From Pleurodeles waltl (lineage: Eukaryota; Chordata; Amphibia; Caudata; Salamandridae): a DNA stretch of 64,000 nucleotides. The position numbers were made by a program, and so were the translations under genes. A model generated the notes under the pieces. The model made no database searches. It was not told where the DNA came from and saw only the letters and a list, made by a program, of their open reading frames with translations. The number at the start of each line of letters is the position of its first letter. Position 1 is the stretch's first letter. Below are positions 1-12,800 of this stretch, piece by piece. The stretch is taken from assembly GCF_031143425.1 (NCBI RefSeq), contig NC_090444.1:1318011324-1318075323 (forward strand). Reading direction: 5' to 3'.

Positions 1-279
1 GGTGCCTGGGCGGCGGGGCCTCTGGATGCCGCATTTAGACCCAGAGAGATGTTGCCGAACTCTGCTCGAAACCTCGCCTTTTTTTGGACTCTTTATAGAG
101 GGCTTGACTGTTGTCAGATGAGCACCTGTTGTGCTTTTTTGTTAGCAACACTATGCTCCCCCCGCATGAATCACATTTTGTTGCAGAGGCCTCTAAACCC
201 CCATGCGCACATCCCATCCAGGGCTGCTCCAAGCCCAGCTTACTCACAGGGTGGGGATGCCACTGCTCTATACCCCACA

Positions 280-3200
280 TTCATACACTTGACATTTGAG
301 TGCCTAAGCCTCAATGTCCGGGGCCTTAGTAATCCCTTGAAAAGTCTGGCGATTCTCTCTTATCTTGAGCGATCAGAAAGCCATATTTGCCTACTACTGG
401 AGACACACCTGCTGGCCAAAGACACATATTGAATGTGCTCCAAATGGTTTCCCCAACAGTACTGGTCTTCAGCTCCCACTAAACATGGGGGGGGTGGCGA
501 TTTTGGTTTCTAAAGCATTCCCTGGGGAATTCAGCGCTATGATTCATGAGATTAAGGGCAGGTTCCTGGCCTACAGAGTGCGAATAGATTAATTCCATTT
601 CACAATAGCCAACATTTATGCACCTAACACTCAACAAGAACCATTCATGAAACAGGCTCTATCTTCAACACTCATTACCCCCGATAGAGCTATACTTGTG
701 GGTGGTGACTTCAACCTTGCTATGGACAATGATCTTGACCAATAAGGGCAACAACACTGGCAGACGGGGGCTTTTACTCCTGCTGGTCTGAGGTGGCTTG
801 CAGACTGCGATCTAGAGGATATATGGCGGAAGGCTCATCCGAACCTCCGAGACTACTCGTTTTACTCGGCTGCCACAAAGACTTACACACGCATAGATTA
901 TTTTCTGGCCTCTTCTGAGTTCCGATCCTGGGTCCAGGGGACAACGATAGAGCCCCGATCTCTAGGGGACCATGCTCCTATAACTTTTAGCAGCCCAATT
1001 CAACCTCAGCCGAACCCCGAGTTCTGGCTGGCGTTTTAGGGACATGATCTTGCGGTCTTGGGGTGCTGTAGATGCAGTGCGACAGTCGATCATAGACTAC
1101 CTTAGTCGGAATGATAATGGGCTAACCTGTCTGGAGACACTCTGGGAGGCGCCCAAGGCAGTCATACGCGGAGCGGTGATTTCGACTTAGGCAAAAGAAA
1201 ACAAGGCCCGGAGGGACCAGAGAGCAATGTTAGAGCAGAGGGTGGCTGCACTGGAGCGCTCTCACAAACACACAGGAGCTCCTAGAGTTTGGAGGGAACT
1301 AGAGAAAATTCACCTTCAGCTGAAAAGATTGGACTGGGATCGGGCAGAGTAAGCTATAGCACGGCTCAAACATAAATATTACATGGGGGCAACCGCTGCT
1401 GGAAACTTCTTGTCCACAAATTAAGGGCACAGCGCCACGCTTGTACCATCAAGATGGTGCGCTCCCCCTCCCAAGGTGAGGCGCGTACTGATACGCAAAT
1501 TGCGGAAGCATTTTCTGAATTTTACAGGGACCTATACGCGGCAGACAATGCGATCGCCCTCGATCCCTTCCCGTACCTCACTGACTGCACAATCACCCCA
1601 CTCAGGGAAAAGGATGCAGCTCTCCTTGACAAGCCAATCAGGATAGAAGAAGTGATATTGGCTATTTCCCGCCTTACGGTAGGGAAGTCGCCTGGCCCGG
1701 ATGGCTACACCCCCCCTTTTCTATAAAACATTCTGTCCTGAGCTGGCCCCAATACTCACACGACTCTTCAACTCTTTCACAGAGACCAAAACTCTTGCTC
1801 CCAGCATGCTCAATGTGATCATCACGGTAATCCACAAACCTGGGAAGTACACGGAGGAATGTGGATCACACCGACCCATCTCACTTTTAAATAAAGATGC
1901 GAAGCTGTTCAGTGGCATCCTAGCACAATGCCTCAACCCTTATTTTCCCACGCTTATTGACCCGGATCAGGCGGATTTTATACCCCATTGACAATGTGGG
2001 GATAACACGAAGCGACTCTTACATCTTATAGACAAAACGCACAGATCATGCAAGGAGGCTCTCCTTCTTACTATTGACGCGCAGAAGGCATTTGACAGGG
2101 TGCATTGGCCTTACCTCTTCCAGGTGTTGGAGCGCTCCGGGGTCAGACCGATGCTCCTGACCTGGATAAAATGTGTTTATCAAGAGCCCAAGGCAGCGGT
2201 CCGAGTCAACGGCACGTTGTCATTGCCGTTCCCAATATGGCGAGGAACGATACAGGGGTGTCCACTTTCCCCGCTCCTATTCACTCTCTACATGGAGCCC
2301 CTGGCACAAAGGCTGCGAGCCAATCCCCATATAACAGGCATTACATTTGTGGGCGACTACCACCTTATCAGTCTATATGGTGATGATGTGATCCTCACTC
2401 TGTCAGAGTCCATTATCTCACTCCCAGCGCTCACTGACGCTTTGCGCACATTCGGTTCCACTTCCGGATTCAAAGTGAATGCACAGAAATCTCAAATTTT
2501 GAACCTGCCGGTCCTTCCTGAACATGAGGAGGAACTGCTCTCCAGACTCTCCTTTATCTGGACATCCTCGCACGTCCCGTACCTTGGCATTGACCTAGCA
2601 ACGACGGCCACAAAAACAGCCCATATGAACTATGCTGCTCTCTCAAGGGTGGAACTAAAAGACCTAGAGACATGCAGAAAACATAAACACTCTTGGTTCG
2701 GCAGAGTCGCTGCAATAAAAATGACAATTCTGCCGCGCATACTCTATCTGTTCCAGACACTCCCCCTTGCTCCACCACCCAACACCATAACTACGCTCCA
2801 GGCGTCGATATTAAAATTGATCTGGAACCGGAAACCCACACGCATATCGCGTCACACATTATACCTCCCTAAAGCGGAGGGGGGGCTGGCGGTCCCCTGC
2901 CTATTGAAGTATTAGCAAGCAGCTCAGTTACGTTTCCTGCTGGAGTGGAGTCGCCCGTTAACCGAGAAACATTGGTGCTTTATGGACCAAGCGATCGCGG
3001 GGTCCCATTTATGGAGGGAGCCTTGGCTGCAGCTCAGACATAGAGCGACAGGGCTATACTCTTCACCTATCACTGGTGCGACTCTCAGGGTGTGGGATGC
3101 AGTGGCGACCAGAACTGGCCTGGTGACCTTTCCCTCCCCTATGACGCCGATTTGCGCGAATCCCGACTTAGCCCCAGCCTGAAATCAGAGGGCTTTCAGC

Positions 3201-4117
3201 GATTGCATGATGGGGGTTGTAGAAGGGTGGGGAGTTTATTTGCTACAGATGGCATCATACAATTCGATCGCCTAAGAGAGGCATACGGGTTAACAGAGGC
3301 AGACATATTGACATATTACCAGATCAGACACTGGGTGCTCCAACCAGCGGTCAAGCACCTAGTAGCGAGAACACTCACAGCATTCGAGAAATGGCTACTG
3401 GCTAAAAAGGATGGCAAGCGGGTGATTTCTGAAATCTATAAGCAGCTTCAGGCAGCCGCACCATCCTCCAAAACTAAAGGGCAGAAAAGGTGGGAGGGCA
3501 AGGTGGAGAGGGACCTATCAGAGGAGGAGTGGGAAGGAATACACTACAGGGCACATCACACAGCTCACAACATACCAGGGGCCGAAACAGCCTATAAGAT
3601 AGCAACATATTGGTAAAATACCCATGCAAGAATACATGCTTGGGATCCCACTAAATTTGGGCTTTGCTGGAGGGTGTGTGGAAACATGGGCACACTCATA
3701 CACTTGCTGTGGCACTGTCCTAAGCTGAAAAGATATTGGAGTAAGATCCTTGATGAAATAGATAGAGTATTCCACACAGAGATCCCCAGGCTTCCAGCGT
3801 ATACTATTCTTGGCCGGCCCAACCCTCTTACCTTCCCCCTCCGCTCCTTGAGAGGACGGCAGATTGCCCTTGCCCTCAATGTGGCACATTAGATGATTCT
3901 AGCCCTGTGGGGCACAGACAAGGTTCCGAGCTACACTTCATGGCTCCATAAACTCTGGTTCATCCTAGCAATGGAGAAATTATCATCGACGGCCAGCCAG
4001 AGAGCAGAAGAAACGGCCACATTGTGGGGACTCTTTATACAGATTCTGTCCACTGAATTTAATGAACTTGCCTGCCCTGCATACTTAAAGACCCTGCGAC
4101 TGCTGCAGGATGCGTGA
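280..4117 (+). pseudogene. L1 ORF2 (endonuclease-reverse transcriptase), inactive
   Basis: Replication protein of an L1 retrotransposon: an apurinic-type endonuclease nicks the target and the reverse transcriptase copies the RNA there. The endonuclease starts with LSLNVRGLSNPLK (about 301-340), shifts frame near 430, then shows NIYAPNT, GGDFN (701-715), RIDYFL (about 890) and GDHAPI (about 965). The RT carries KSPGPDGYT (near 1690), HRPISLLN (near 1870), an AFDRVHW segment (near 2090), QGCPLSPLLF (near 2255) and the catalytic box YGDD at 2376-2387, where most L1 elements have YADD or FADD. A CWRVC...H...C zinc-knuckle-like segment lies near 3660-3720. Numerous in-frame stops (for example 430, 590, 1724, 1989, 2913, 3890) make this copy inactive. 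Confidence 0.85.
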
Positions 4118-4460
4118 CCCTCGCATAGACAGCCAAACGCTTCAGTTTGGGCTCTGGATCCAGGGGCCTAGCGGACAGCTGGGCTGGTTGCCCGAGGGGG
4201 TGGAAAGTGGAGGAATTGCTTTGTGATGATAAGGCGGAGCTACTTTACTTTATCTTGTTTTTTTTCTTCTCTTCCCTAATTGTTCTTGTTCATTGTTGAC
4301 TGTTGATTGCCAGGCAGTACTGCATGTAAGTTTCAGGCTATAGCAACACTCTCTGCCGGAACGCTTTTTAGATTGTTTGATAGAACAACCATCAAAAGCT
4401 GCCGGCCTGTAAGGTTGTAGGCGCATAGCTGTGTGCCTTGTTTCCTAAATCCAAAATATC

Positions 4461-4466
4461 AATAAA
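4461..4466 (+). terminator. Poly(A) signal of the L1 copy
   Basis: AATAAA about 340 bases after the last ORF2 codons, followed within 25 bases by an A-rich tail, as expected of a LINE 3' end. Confidence 0.5.
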
Positions 4467-4490
4467 CAGATTTGATCCATAAAATATAGG

Positions 4491-6596
4491 TTGATCCTGT
4501 GGTGGAAGTAGAGGAATGCTCATCATATTCATACTTGAAAATGTGCACGCCATTTGAGTTCTTCACAGGGAATACTTGAACTGTACAGAGTACACAGTTA
4601 TAATGCTTGAGGACGTTATCTTATTAATAGTGAGAAGTTTTGATGAAAGTATATCTATATCTAAGATCCTCATCTCTTTTATGTTTTAGTGTCAGGAATA
4701 AAAAGTATTGTGTCAAAACATAGAGCGTTAGTTCCACAGAAATGCAGCTAGGATATATGCTTTCACTGCTACAGTTGAATGCATGACTTTAATGTCAGAA
4801 TACTAAGATATTTTTTAATTCTTTTACACACCCACTTTGGACTGCAGACATCAGTGACCAACAGAAGTGATGAACCTGAGTGGATCTGTTATTCTCTTAT
4901 CCCATCACCTTGTCCATATTTCTATTACTGACTCTCATATTTGTCTTGTATGTTGGGTGATGATGGAGGGAAGAGTGCATTGCTTTCACTGGATGGTGAG
5001 TACAAGGTTAGTGCTTTCTCACAGTTTGCTCTTTTTCCTATCTGAAACCTTTGGTTTATGCCTTTTCTGAATGGCACCTGGGCTTGTTTCCTTCTTTTTA
5101 AAGTACTTCTCCTCGGACACCCACTGCTTGTGAATGCGGTTATTCTGCTTGGGTATGCAGGGCCACGTGCATCATAAAAACTTTGTTCAGTGACACCCTA
5201 TGGGCTGATTTCCTTTCTGGTGTTGCCTGGGAGGTCTGAGGTTTGTCAGTTGTGATGTCATGGAGATCTCAGCACTTTCAGCAGTGGCTGCCCCACCGTC
5301 TCTAGAGGTACTCTAGAGGTGCTGTCCGTGAGGACCTGTTCAGTTGTTCTCGTCATTTCTGTAATGATGAGGTATGTTGAATAATCCGGGACGGAAGTGT
5401 AGGATTTCATTTCGCCCAGCTGCCACCTGAATTTTGACCTTGCTGGAACCGTTACTGGATCTGACTAGTTTTCAGCTGCTGGTCATTATTCTGCCTCCGT
5501 TTTAGCTCATTCTTGACTTTGCTCTGACCTGCCATTCATCCACTGTCTTTATTTGCCCTGGGACTGTGTAATCGTTGTCTCCTTCCTGCTTGATGGTTGG
5601 CGGTCTGGCAGTGTTTGAGCAGGAGCTGAATGGCATTTGTGTAAATGTCAGCTTACAGGCGTGCAATGCCTATTGGGCTGCACGGGTTTTAGAACCTCCA
5701 ATCAGTTCCTGTTGGCTGGGCTGGGACTGTTGGGCTTCCAGCCTGGCCAGCAGCTCGGACAACTGAAAGTGTTTCGTTTGGCTCTCAAGCAGTTTAAGGT
5801 GCAACAAGCCAGCCTTCTTTAGTGTTTTTTTAGCAACTCAGATGTCCCCACGACCTACACTGCCCTGCCGAATCATTTGCCTCTCAAGGAATATTACAGG
5901 TGTGAAGAAAGCAGCGCAGGTAAAATATTCCTTTATCAGTACCCACCCTATGAACAAATACACAGCAGGATTACCTGGCAATAGGCCCACTGCAATAAAA
6001 GCCAACAATGAACACCACTACATAAGTGGGGATAATAATAAATCATCCACCCATAAGGGGTAAGAAGCGCTATATAAATGCAATTGGAAAACACGCCAAA
6101 ATCATGCCTCTTTACATAGATAGGCCTATGTGCCTTACCTAGGGCTTTAAAAGATCCTACAACATGAGTTTGATTTGGAGCGCAGGCATCTCAGCCTTTC
6201 ATCCTTCCGGTATTGATACAATGGGTAACACTACAGGGCGTTTGCGGTCCTACTATCCTTGTAAAATATACATTATATATTTGTTAAATCAAAATGACAA
6301 TTTTCAAGAATACTTAACGGTATATTGTGTTGCATACTACAATACATAACTACATGTCTCAAAACTACTGAAAAGCATGAGTTAAGTTCTTTTTAATGCT
6401 TTATCCTTTCCTTAAAAAGTACTCTAAATCTTCCTGAAAAGATGCATAGAGCTATGTCCTGTTGTGGAGTAATAGTAGTCATTCAGCATTAGGTACATTT
6501 CAAAATAAATGCAATATGCATTGTTTATGAGTTGTAGTCTACAGAACTGAATCCTTAAATTCAGTTTCAAACTTTACAGCGAGCTTTAGTGACTAT
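4491..6596. other. No gene recognised; AT-rich intergenic DNA
   Basis: Open frames are short and show no recognisable protein similarity. The only repeat-like signal is the short tail described at 6055-6090. Confidence 0.5.
6055..6090 (+). repeat. Possible L2/SINE-type 3' tail relic
   Basis: The string AAGCGCTATATAAATGCAA resembles the conserved 3' tail of L2-type LINEs and their SINEs in vertebrates. A weaker relative (AAGCACTGTATAAATACAA) lies at about 9430-9450. Upstream similarity cannot be judged by eye. Confidence 0.3.
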
Positions 6597-6927
6597 GGCC
6601 CTGATTACAATTGGCCTACTTACAATATGTGTAATAACTCCTGATACATAAGGTATCAGAATTAAGAACTTGGCACCTAATACCACGAAGCCACAAATGT
6701 ATGCAGATAAGTTTCAGCATGTCAAACCTACCATACTGTATCAGGAGAACAAGGGCCAGTAAATACCAGAACCCAGGGATTGGTTGGCAAGCACCGAAGA
6801 CCTCCCGTTGAGCAAAATCATAATTGGTGTTATTTATTGCACCCAATAAATTCATAATCTGTGATGTTGGATTTTGTCATGTCTCATAAACTGTGCGCTG
6901 TCCTCAGGACTATTTATAATCTGGGCC
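6597..6927. mobile_element. Probable short Harbinger-like MITE
   Basis: The left end GGCCCTGATTACAA and the right end TTATAATCTGGGCC are imperfect inverted repeats. They resemble the termini of the large Harbinger copies (GCCCTCATTACAAC). There is no coding capacity in ~330 bases. No convincing 3-bp target duplication is seen, so the ends may be off by a few bases. Confidence 0.4.
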
Positions 6928-9587
6928 AAAGCAGAGTAATGTAGTCTCAATTGCGTACCCTTATCCATGTTTGCTTTGGGGAGAGTATTTGCATGCAATG
7001 TTTTTTTTTTCCTGAATTACCCTGGTTTCATTAATGCTCTATTTGTGCTGCCTATGTTTATTTGCCTCAAATAAATGTGATCCACATTTACAAAAGCAAA
7101 GTTTATTCTGTGAATGTACATCACCTGATCTGTATGAATATTTCTTGGTGCAACTGTACATTCATACGTGGAGATAAACCTAGTGGGTTCAAACAGTCAT
7201 TGCTTAGAATGTACGGGTGCCTTTCTGAATGCACATTTATTAGAGAAAATGCACATTAGACTGAGCTCAAGTTGACCTGTATCCCACAGATTGCACTGTA
7301 GAGGGGTTGCTTTTTTATACAGCCGTATGTACCCGAGTAAGCCTGTGACAGGGGATACCGTAAGGATGACTCGTAGGCAGCGGTATGCTATGCAAATATC
7401 TGTTTATTTGATGGGTAGGGAAGCGTTGTTTGAAAGTTGCCACTACTCGTTGTATAACAGTGTAGATTGTCCTGTATGGTCTGAGGATAAAGGATGCTGG
7501 GTGACTTACTTCTGAGGTAATTTTCCAGTGTATCAGTTTTCATGAACGTTTGGTCTCGAGTGGGCCATGTGGTTGACTTCAGAGAGGATCCTGAACAAAT
7601 CCTTCTATGATCATTATGGTTTAGAATTCCAATAGAGGGAATGGTCCATTTGCCTTTTATTTTGAAGACCTATTATGCATCCTTTTATGATGCAGAAGGA
7701 TGAGCTTGCTAGTGAAGTCATTTGACTTTTTCAATTGATGTTCCAAGGTTCCGTTTTGAGTCTTCAACGTCTTTATTTTTGTGTTGAGCCACAGTGCCTT
7801 TGGTCCATGGTTCAGGCAAAAGGACGCTTGAGTGGTAAATATCTGTCTGACCACTTGTGACGCCTTTTCTTCTTTTATGCATTTGGAATAAGAAGGATGT
7901 GATGAAGTGAGAGTGGAGTGTGATGAAGCTGAGGTTGTTCTCATGTATATAGAAGGTATATTGCTGTATTATAGTGCTGAGGGAGGTGGATAAGGAAAAG
8001 AGAGGGAAGGAGAAAGCAAGGTGAGAATGCAAGGCATAGGGAATGAGGAAGGAGGTTTGTGGATGAGAGGAGGTATTTCTGAAGAAATTGGTATCTCCCT
8101 GAGCAGAGCAACAGTGCTTTACATGAAGCATTGTTGCTCACACACATCAAGCCAAAATGTAGGGAGCAAACGAAAAGTAAAAATAGTAAAGGCTGGAGGG
8201 ATCAGGAGATGGAATGAGTTTGAATTTATGGACAAGGAGGAAGTAGGAAGAATAGGGATGTCAGAGAGTCAATAATAGGGGCAGAGGTACCCAGACCAGT
8301 CAAAGAAAGCCACTGGAAGGCAGGAACTGCCCTCCCACTTCATAGTGTCTTCATAGTGTCTGAAGGCATACCTTATGAGTCTCCCAGTTATAGTCGCATT
8401 TAGCTGAAAAGAGGGCAGTAGGGAAAGTTGGAGGGATTTAACTCACTTTTGAATGGTTGTGGTGGTTGTCACCGAACAGCATCATCTAATTATTGATGCG
8501 GAATTTGCAACCCTCCACTACTGTTCAACATGGAATCGAACAATGGTGAACTCTTCAAAGTGCCTGCAAATAGATGAACAGGATGAAAAGACAGATCCCA
8601 CAACATCTACAAATACACAGCAGGGATACTTCATCACACTTTAATTTAATGAAAAGCAAGAGAATGCAAAGAAGCAATCAGAATGCAATAGAGAGAGTCA
8701 GTAATATTGAATTGAAGTATTTTCAGTTGGATAGCACTTTTGTAACTCTTGAGAGGCCCAAAAGTGCAGATATGGCAGAAACATTGCTTTCTTTAATTTT
8801 CTTAGTGCTTTGAATCCACTCGTCACATTAGGCATTATTTAAATAGAAACTGAAAAAAATGTATATTTTGTCATCATGGCTTATCATCTATTTTAATAAA
8901 TGCACAGGCCTTCAAAGCCTTTTCTGTTCATAAGTGTTGTCCTAAACAAAGCTTATTGTGGATACTGGAGGCCCACTGTAGTGTGAAGATTATAGAGGCT
9001 GTTTTGGGTTGATTGAATGACTGAATCCCTGATTTTGCACATCTGAAAGGTGGTTCCTTTCATCTCTGTGCACATTCTTAGTCCTGTATTCCATTTGATT
9101 CAAACTGTATATATGCAAATCACTTTATAGATGGTATTTGTTTGAGCACAAGCATGTATTCTCACATGTCCCTCCTACACTTATGACTGAATGCAGCTAC
9201 ATGCTTGGTTATGACAGTTTCAGCAGTATCAGATATTATTATTAGAATCTAATGCTTAAGCAACCTAGTTCTTACTCATTTGCTCTTCAAATTCATGCAG
9301 AGCCATAGCATGACATCAAAAACTCCCAAGGTAGGCCTTAAGTTAAGCTTGCACTGTTCCATCGATAGCACTCTATGGAGGAGTGTGCTACTACTCCACA
9401 AATGCACTTTGGTGTCTCATTAGGAGTAGGAAGCACTGTATAAATACAACTACGGTACAAACCAAGAAACTTAAACCCTACATCACTGTGAGGCCATAAT
9501 AATTCCAATACAGAGCTAGCCATGACTCCACTGATATAACCTATTCAAAAAGCTATCCTATCCATAAGCTTTCCATGAACTTACGAT
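6928..9587. other. No gene recognised
   Basis: Only short open frames of ordinary composition; the longest (minus strand, 7718-8131) has no recognisable domain. I see no RNA gene and no repeat other than the weak L2-like tail near 9430-9450. Confidence 0.5.
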
Positions 9588-9808
9588 GCCTGATTCACAA
9601 AGGTAAACTTAAATGTTTTGTACATGGAGACTCTACAGTCAGATTGGAGATCTCTATATTTAAAAAGATAGGTCGGTCCTATCTTTTTATGTGTGAAGTT
9701 GCCAGCCCTGATTGAGACGTCCCCACAGTCGTAAACTTACCATTAAAATGCAGTTTGAAAAAGTGGAAACCTACACAAAACATGTAAGTTTATCATTGTG
9801 AATCAGGC
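9588..9808. mobile_element. Short palindromic MITE (about 220 bp)
   Basis: The two ends are long imperfect inverted repeats: GCCTGATTCACAA at 9588-9600 is mirrored by TTGTGAATCAGGC ending at 9808, and similarity continues inward for about 33 bases (AAACTTA..TGTTTTGT on both arms). A second perfect inverted repeat, AAAAAGATAGG/CCTATCTTTTT, lies in the centre (about 9662-9688). It is non-coding. The superfamily is not determined because no clear target duplication is visible. Confidence 0.6.
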
Positions 9809-10189
9809 GGACAGACTTTATCTAGACCATGAATCGAAGTTGTGTTTTAGATTCTGATCCATACGCAAATAGATATTGGCACACAGATCAGAATGCTGAG
9901 TTGTCCACCAATTACCACACTGCAAATTTCTCCAGACAGATTTTATCAAAAAAAGTGCAGATATCTCAGGATAAAATGCTAAGACACCCATGCAGTCACC
10001 ATTGTGATAAACATCAATTGTTTTTAGTTCAGCACCTAGGTCCTTAGGGTGTTTGTTGCACTTTATAAGTAACAACTAAACTCAACTGATCTCAACACCA
10101 TGCCAGTCACTGTTTTTATTACTTTCTTCTCCTTGTGATGCAGCACGCTGTTCATTGACGCTGTACGCGATACATGGTGTGGAGACATT

Positions 10190-10470
10190 GGCCCTCATTA
10201 CAACATTGGCGGTAAGTGCTGCTTACCGCCATGCTGACTGCTGCCAACATACTGTCACCGTGGCGGTATACCGCTACCCGTATTATGACCCATACATAGA
10301 AATACGCCACTATACAGACACTCACACAAGTCCGCCAGCCCAAAGGTCAGTGATAAACTGGCAGTACCAAAATCCACACCGTTACGCCAACAGAAATACG
10401 ACCACAGCATCAAGACTTACTAATCACCGCGTTGGACATTCAACTGCGGTAAACCATTGGCAGTACATAC
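10190..10470 (+). repeat. Harbinger copy 1 left TIR and subterminal GGCGG/CCGCC region
   Basis: After the terminal GGCCCTCATTACAAC come several short motifs of the type TGGCGGTAA, TTACCGCC and GTGGCGGTATACCGC. The same motif cluster occurs just inside both ends of copies 2 and 3. In characterised Harbinger transposons a Myb-like partner binds subterminal sites, so these are candidate binding sites (inference). Confidence 0.55.
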
Positions 10471-10774
10471 CACAGCGCTCAAAATACACACACTAACAAA
10501 ACAGCACTACATTGGAGAAATCAAACTACACACCCCTGACACACATACACACACCATACCCACACACCCACAACACTATAAAACACACACCCATATTACC
10601 CACAACCCTTTACGACCCAAACATATTGCCAAGTGAGAGAGAGAGACAAGCAAGGAGCAAACACTGAATCAGCGCCACAAAACACCATCACCCATACACC
10701 ATCAACGCACCTCACAGCACACACCCCAACACATCACCCCACACACCCTCACACACACCACTCACACTACACCC

Positions 10775-12322
10775 ATGGCACCACAAAGGCACCCCAGGTT
10801 CTCAGAGGAGGGTCATGGTGGAGGAAATCATCTGGGTAGAGCCACAGCTATTTGGATCACAGGTGCAGCAGACGTCCATTGCTAGGAAGATGGAGCTATG
10901 GCAGAGGATCGTGGACAGGGTCAACGCCGTGGGACAGCACCCAAGAACAAGGGATGACATCAGGAAGAGGTGGAATGACCTACGGGGGAAGGTGGGTTCC
11001 GTGGTTGCAAGACACCAGAGAGCTATACAGAGGACTGACAGTGGACGCCCACCTCCTCCCCCACAACTAACAACATGGGAGGAGCAAGTCTTGGAGATCA
11101 TGCATCCTAAGGGCCTCGCAGGAGTAGCAGGAGGACTGGACTCTGGTAAGTCAAATCTTTACTACTTTATCCCCCACCGTACCAGCATGCCATCACAAAC
11201 AACAACCCCTGCCCTCACCCCATCACCCCACCTCCTCACATGTACCCAACCATCACAACCCACCCATCCCAAAACCATGCCCTGCATGCAACAACAATGC
11301 ATGGACCCCATCACAGACCTGCATGGACACCCATTGCCACAGCATGCACACTAGTGACAATCACTTAGCCAAACCAATAACATCTCACACAACCCAAAGG
11401 TGCCTTGCTAATAACAACCATAGAGGGAAACATATCCATGCACAAGATGGCACACACAGATACAATAACACTGCATTTACATCCCCACAGGACCCCCACT
11501 CAACGTCACCGGAGAGGAGGTGCCAGCCACATCTAGTCCCCCCACTGAAGAGGCCCACAGTGATGACACCAGCTCTGCACGCCTGGATCACGATGACCAA
11601 CCTGGCCCATCAGGGACCTCTGGACAGACGGTGACCCAGCCACAGTCCTAAACCACCACGGAGCCTCCCCCCTCAGGAACCACCAGCACAGCCCCCACCC
11701 AGCTGGCCCATACCTCTGTCCCCAGGACAAGTCAATCAGCAGTGTGTCCAGAACTACAGGGACCCCAGACAACCTCACAAACACAGGAGGATCAGGGACC
11801 TGGGGTCAGTGGCAGTGGGCACAGGGTTCAGGGGACAGAGACACAGGACAACAGGGAAGCTAGGAGGACTGCTGTGCGACAGGGGGAGGACAGGCCCAGG
11901 GAACCGACTCTCCACGGAGCACTCACCAACATCCTGGGAGCATACCACCATTCCCAGGAGACCATGGGCCAGATACTGGCCAAGCTTCAGGAGATCCAGC
12001 GGCTGCAGGAGGGAGAGTACCTGGGGATCAGGGAGGACCTGAGGGACATCCACACCACCCTGGTCACCATTGCATTGCAGAGGTGTTGGCAGACATGGCC
12101 AACATCATGAGGGAGGCAGTGGCACACCAACGGGCCCCTGACACTAGCCAAACTGAAGAGCAGCCCTCCACCTCCGCCGGCGCTAGGGGACAGGAGGCCC
12201 CGCCACAGGAACAACAGGCCACCAGCTACCCACCCCTTGGAGAAGGAAAACCACCACGCAAACGGTCCCTGCGATCCATGCAGAAGCCAGAGAACATTGC
12301 CAAGACCCCCACCAGGAAATAA
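10775..12322 (+). pseudogene. Harbinger Myb1 (SANT/Myb-like DNA-binding protein), copy 1
   Basis: The accessory protein of this family, with an N-terminal SANT/Myb-like helix-turn-helix domain. The start MAPQRHPRF is shared with copies 2 and 3. An 8-bp deletion near 10805 relative to copy 3 shifts frame, after which VEPQLFGSQVQ and DDIRKRWNDLRGKV are readable. Exon 1 ends at 11145 (CTCTG|GTAAG) and exon 2 begins at 11491 after CCACAG. Exon 2 meets a stop at 11649-11651. The remaining tail, including a helical stretch around GAYHHSQETMG and the basic end, is readable in pieces to 12322. The copy is therefore inactive. The CA-rich DNA upstream (about 10490-10770) is its probable 5' UTR. Confidence 0.8.
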
Positions 12323-12507
12323 GACTCTCCTGATTGTCACCCTTGTGTCCCACTCTGTCACCCTGCCCACCTTGAACTGCCATTGCTCCCCTTCCTATGC
12401 CCCCTTGGACAATGCACCTGTGATGCAAATAGACTGAACTCAATCCTGGACTTTCCTCCATTAGCAACCCAGCCAATTGCAATACCCCCTCCACTTATTA
12501 GCACATA

Positions 12508-12513
12508 AATAAA
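12508..12513 (+). terminator. Probable poly(A) signal of Myb1, copy 1
   Basis: AATAAA about 185 bases after the Myb1 end. A matching signal lies in the same place in copy 3 (54656-54661) and in copy 2 on the minus strand. Confidence 0.45.
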
Positions 12514-12800
12514 TACTCTTGGAACAAAATCAAGTATGGAGTCTGTCAATTGTTTGACATATATATTAGTTTAACAAACTGTAAACATTGCAATTGAAAT
12601 GCACTGTAATAATTACATTGGTATGACCTGTACTGGGCAGCAGTAAACACACCATGAGCCAGAGTGGGGCACAAAGATATGAAAATAGAGATGCCAAAGG
12701 GTACAGTAAGTGGCCAGAGAAATGGGGAAATCAGGCTACCATGTTCAATGTCAACACAAAACTGCAATGAAAGGTGAAGTTACAGTGTCTTACCTGTGTG

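Larger units (their letters stand above)
1..4490 (+). mobile_element. L1-clade LINE, 5' end outside the window
   Basis: A decayed non-LTR retrotransposon on the plus strand. It is recognised from endonuclease, reverse transcriptase and C-terminal cysteine/histidine segments in the L1 ORF2 order, followed by a short 3' UTR with an AATAAA. The left end lies outside the window, so a 5' UTR and complete ORF1 are not seen. The right end is placed near 4490, where the AT-rich tail after AATAAA stops; no target duplication can be tested. Confidence 0.85.

Noticed and set aside
7718..8131. 137-codon minus-strand frame in the featureless region
   Set aside because: No recognisable domain, biased to short-peptide composition, and overlapping frames of similar size exist on both strands.
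10490..10770. CA-rich tract as an independent microsatellite
   Set aside because: The same CA-rich stretch precedes Myb1 in copy 3 (and its complement in copy 2), so it belongs to the element's Myb1 leader.
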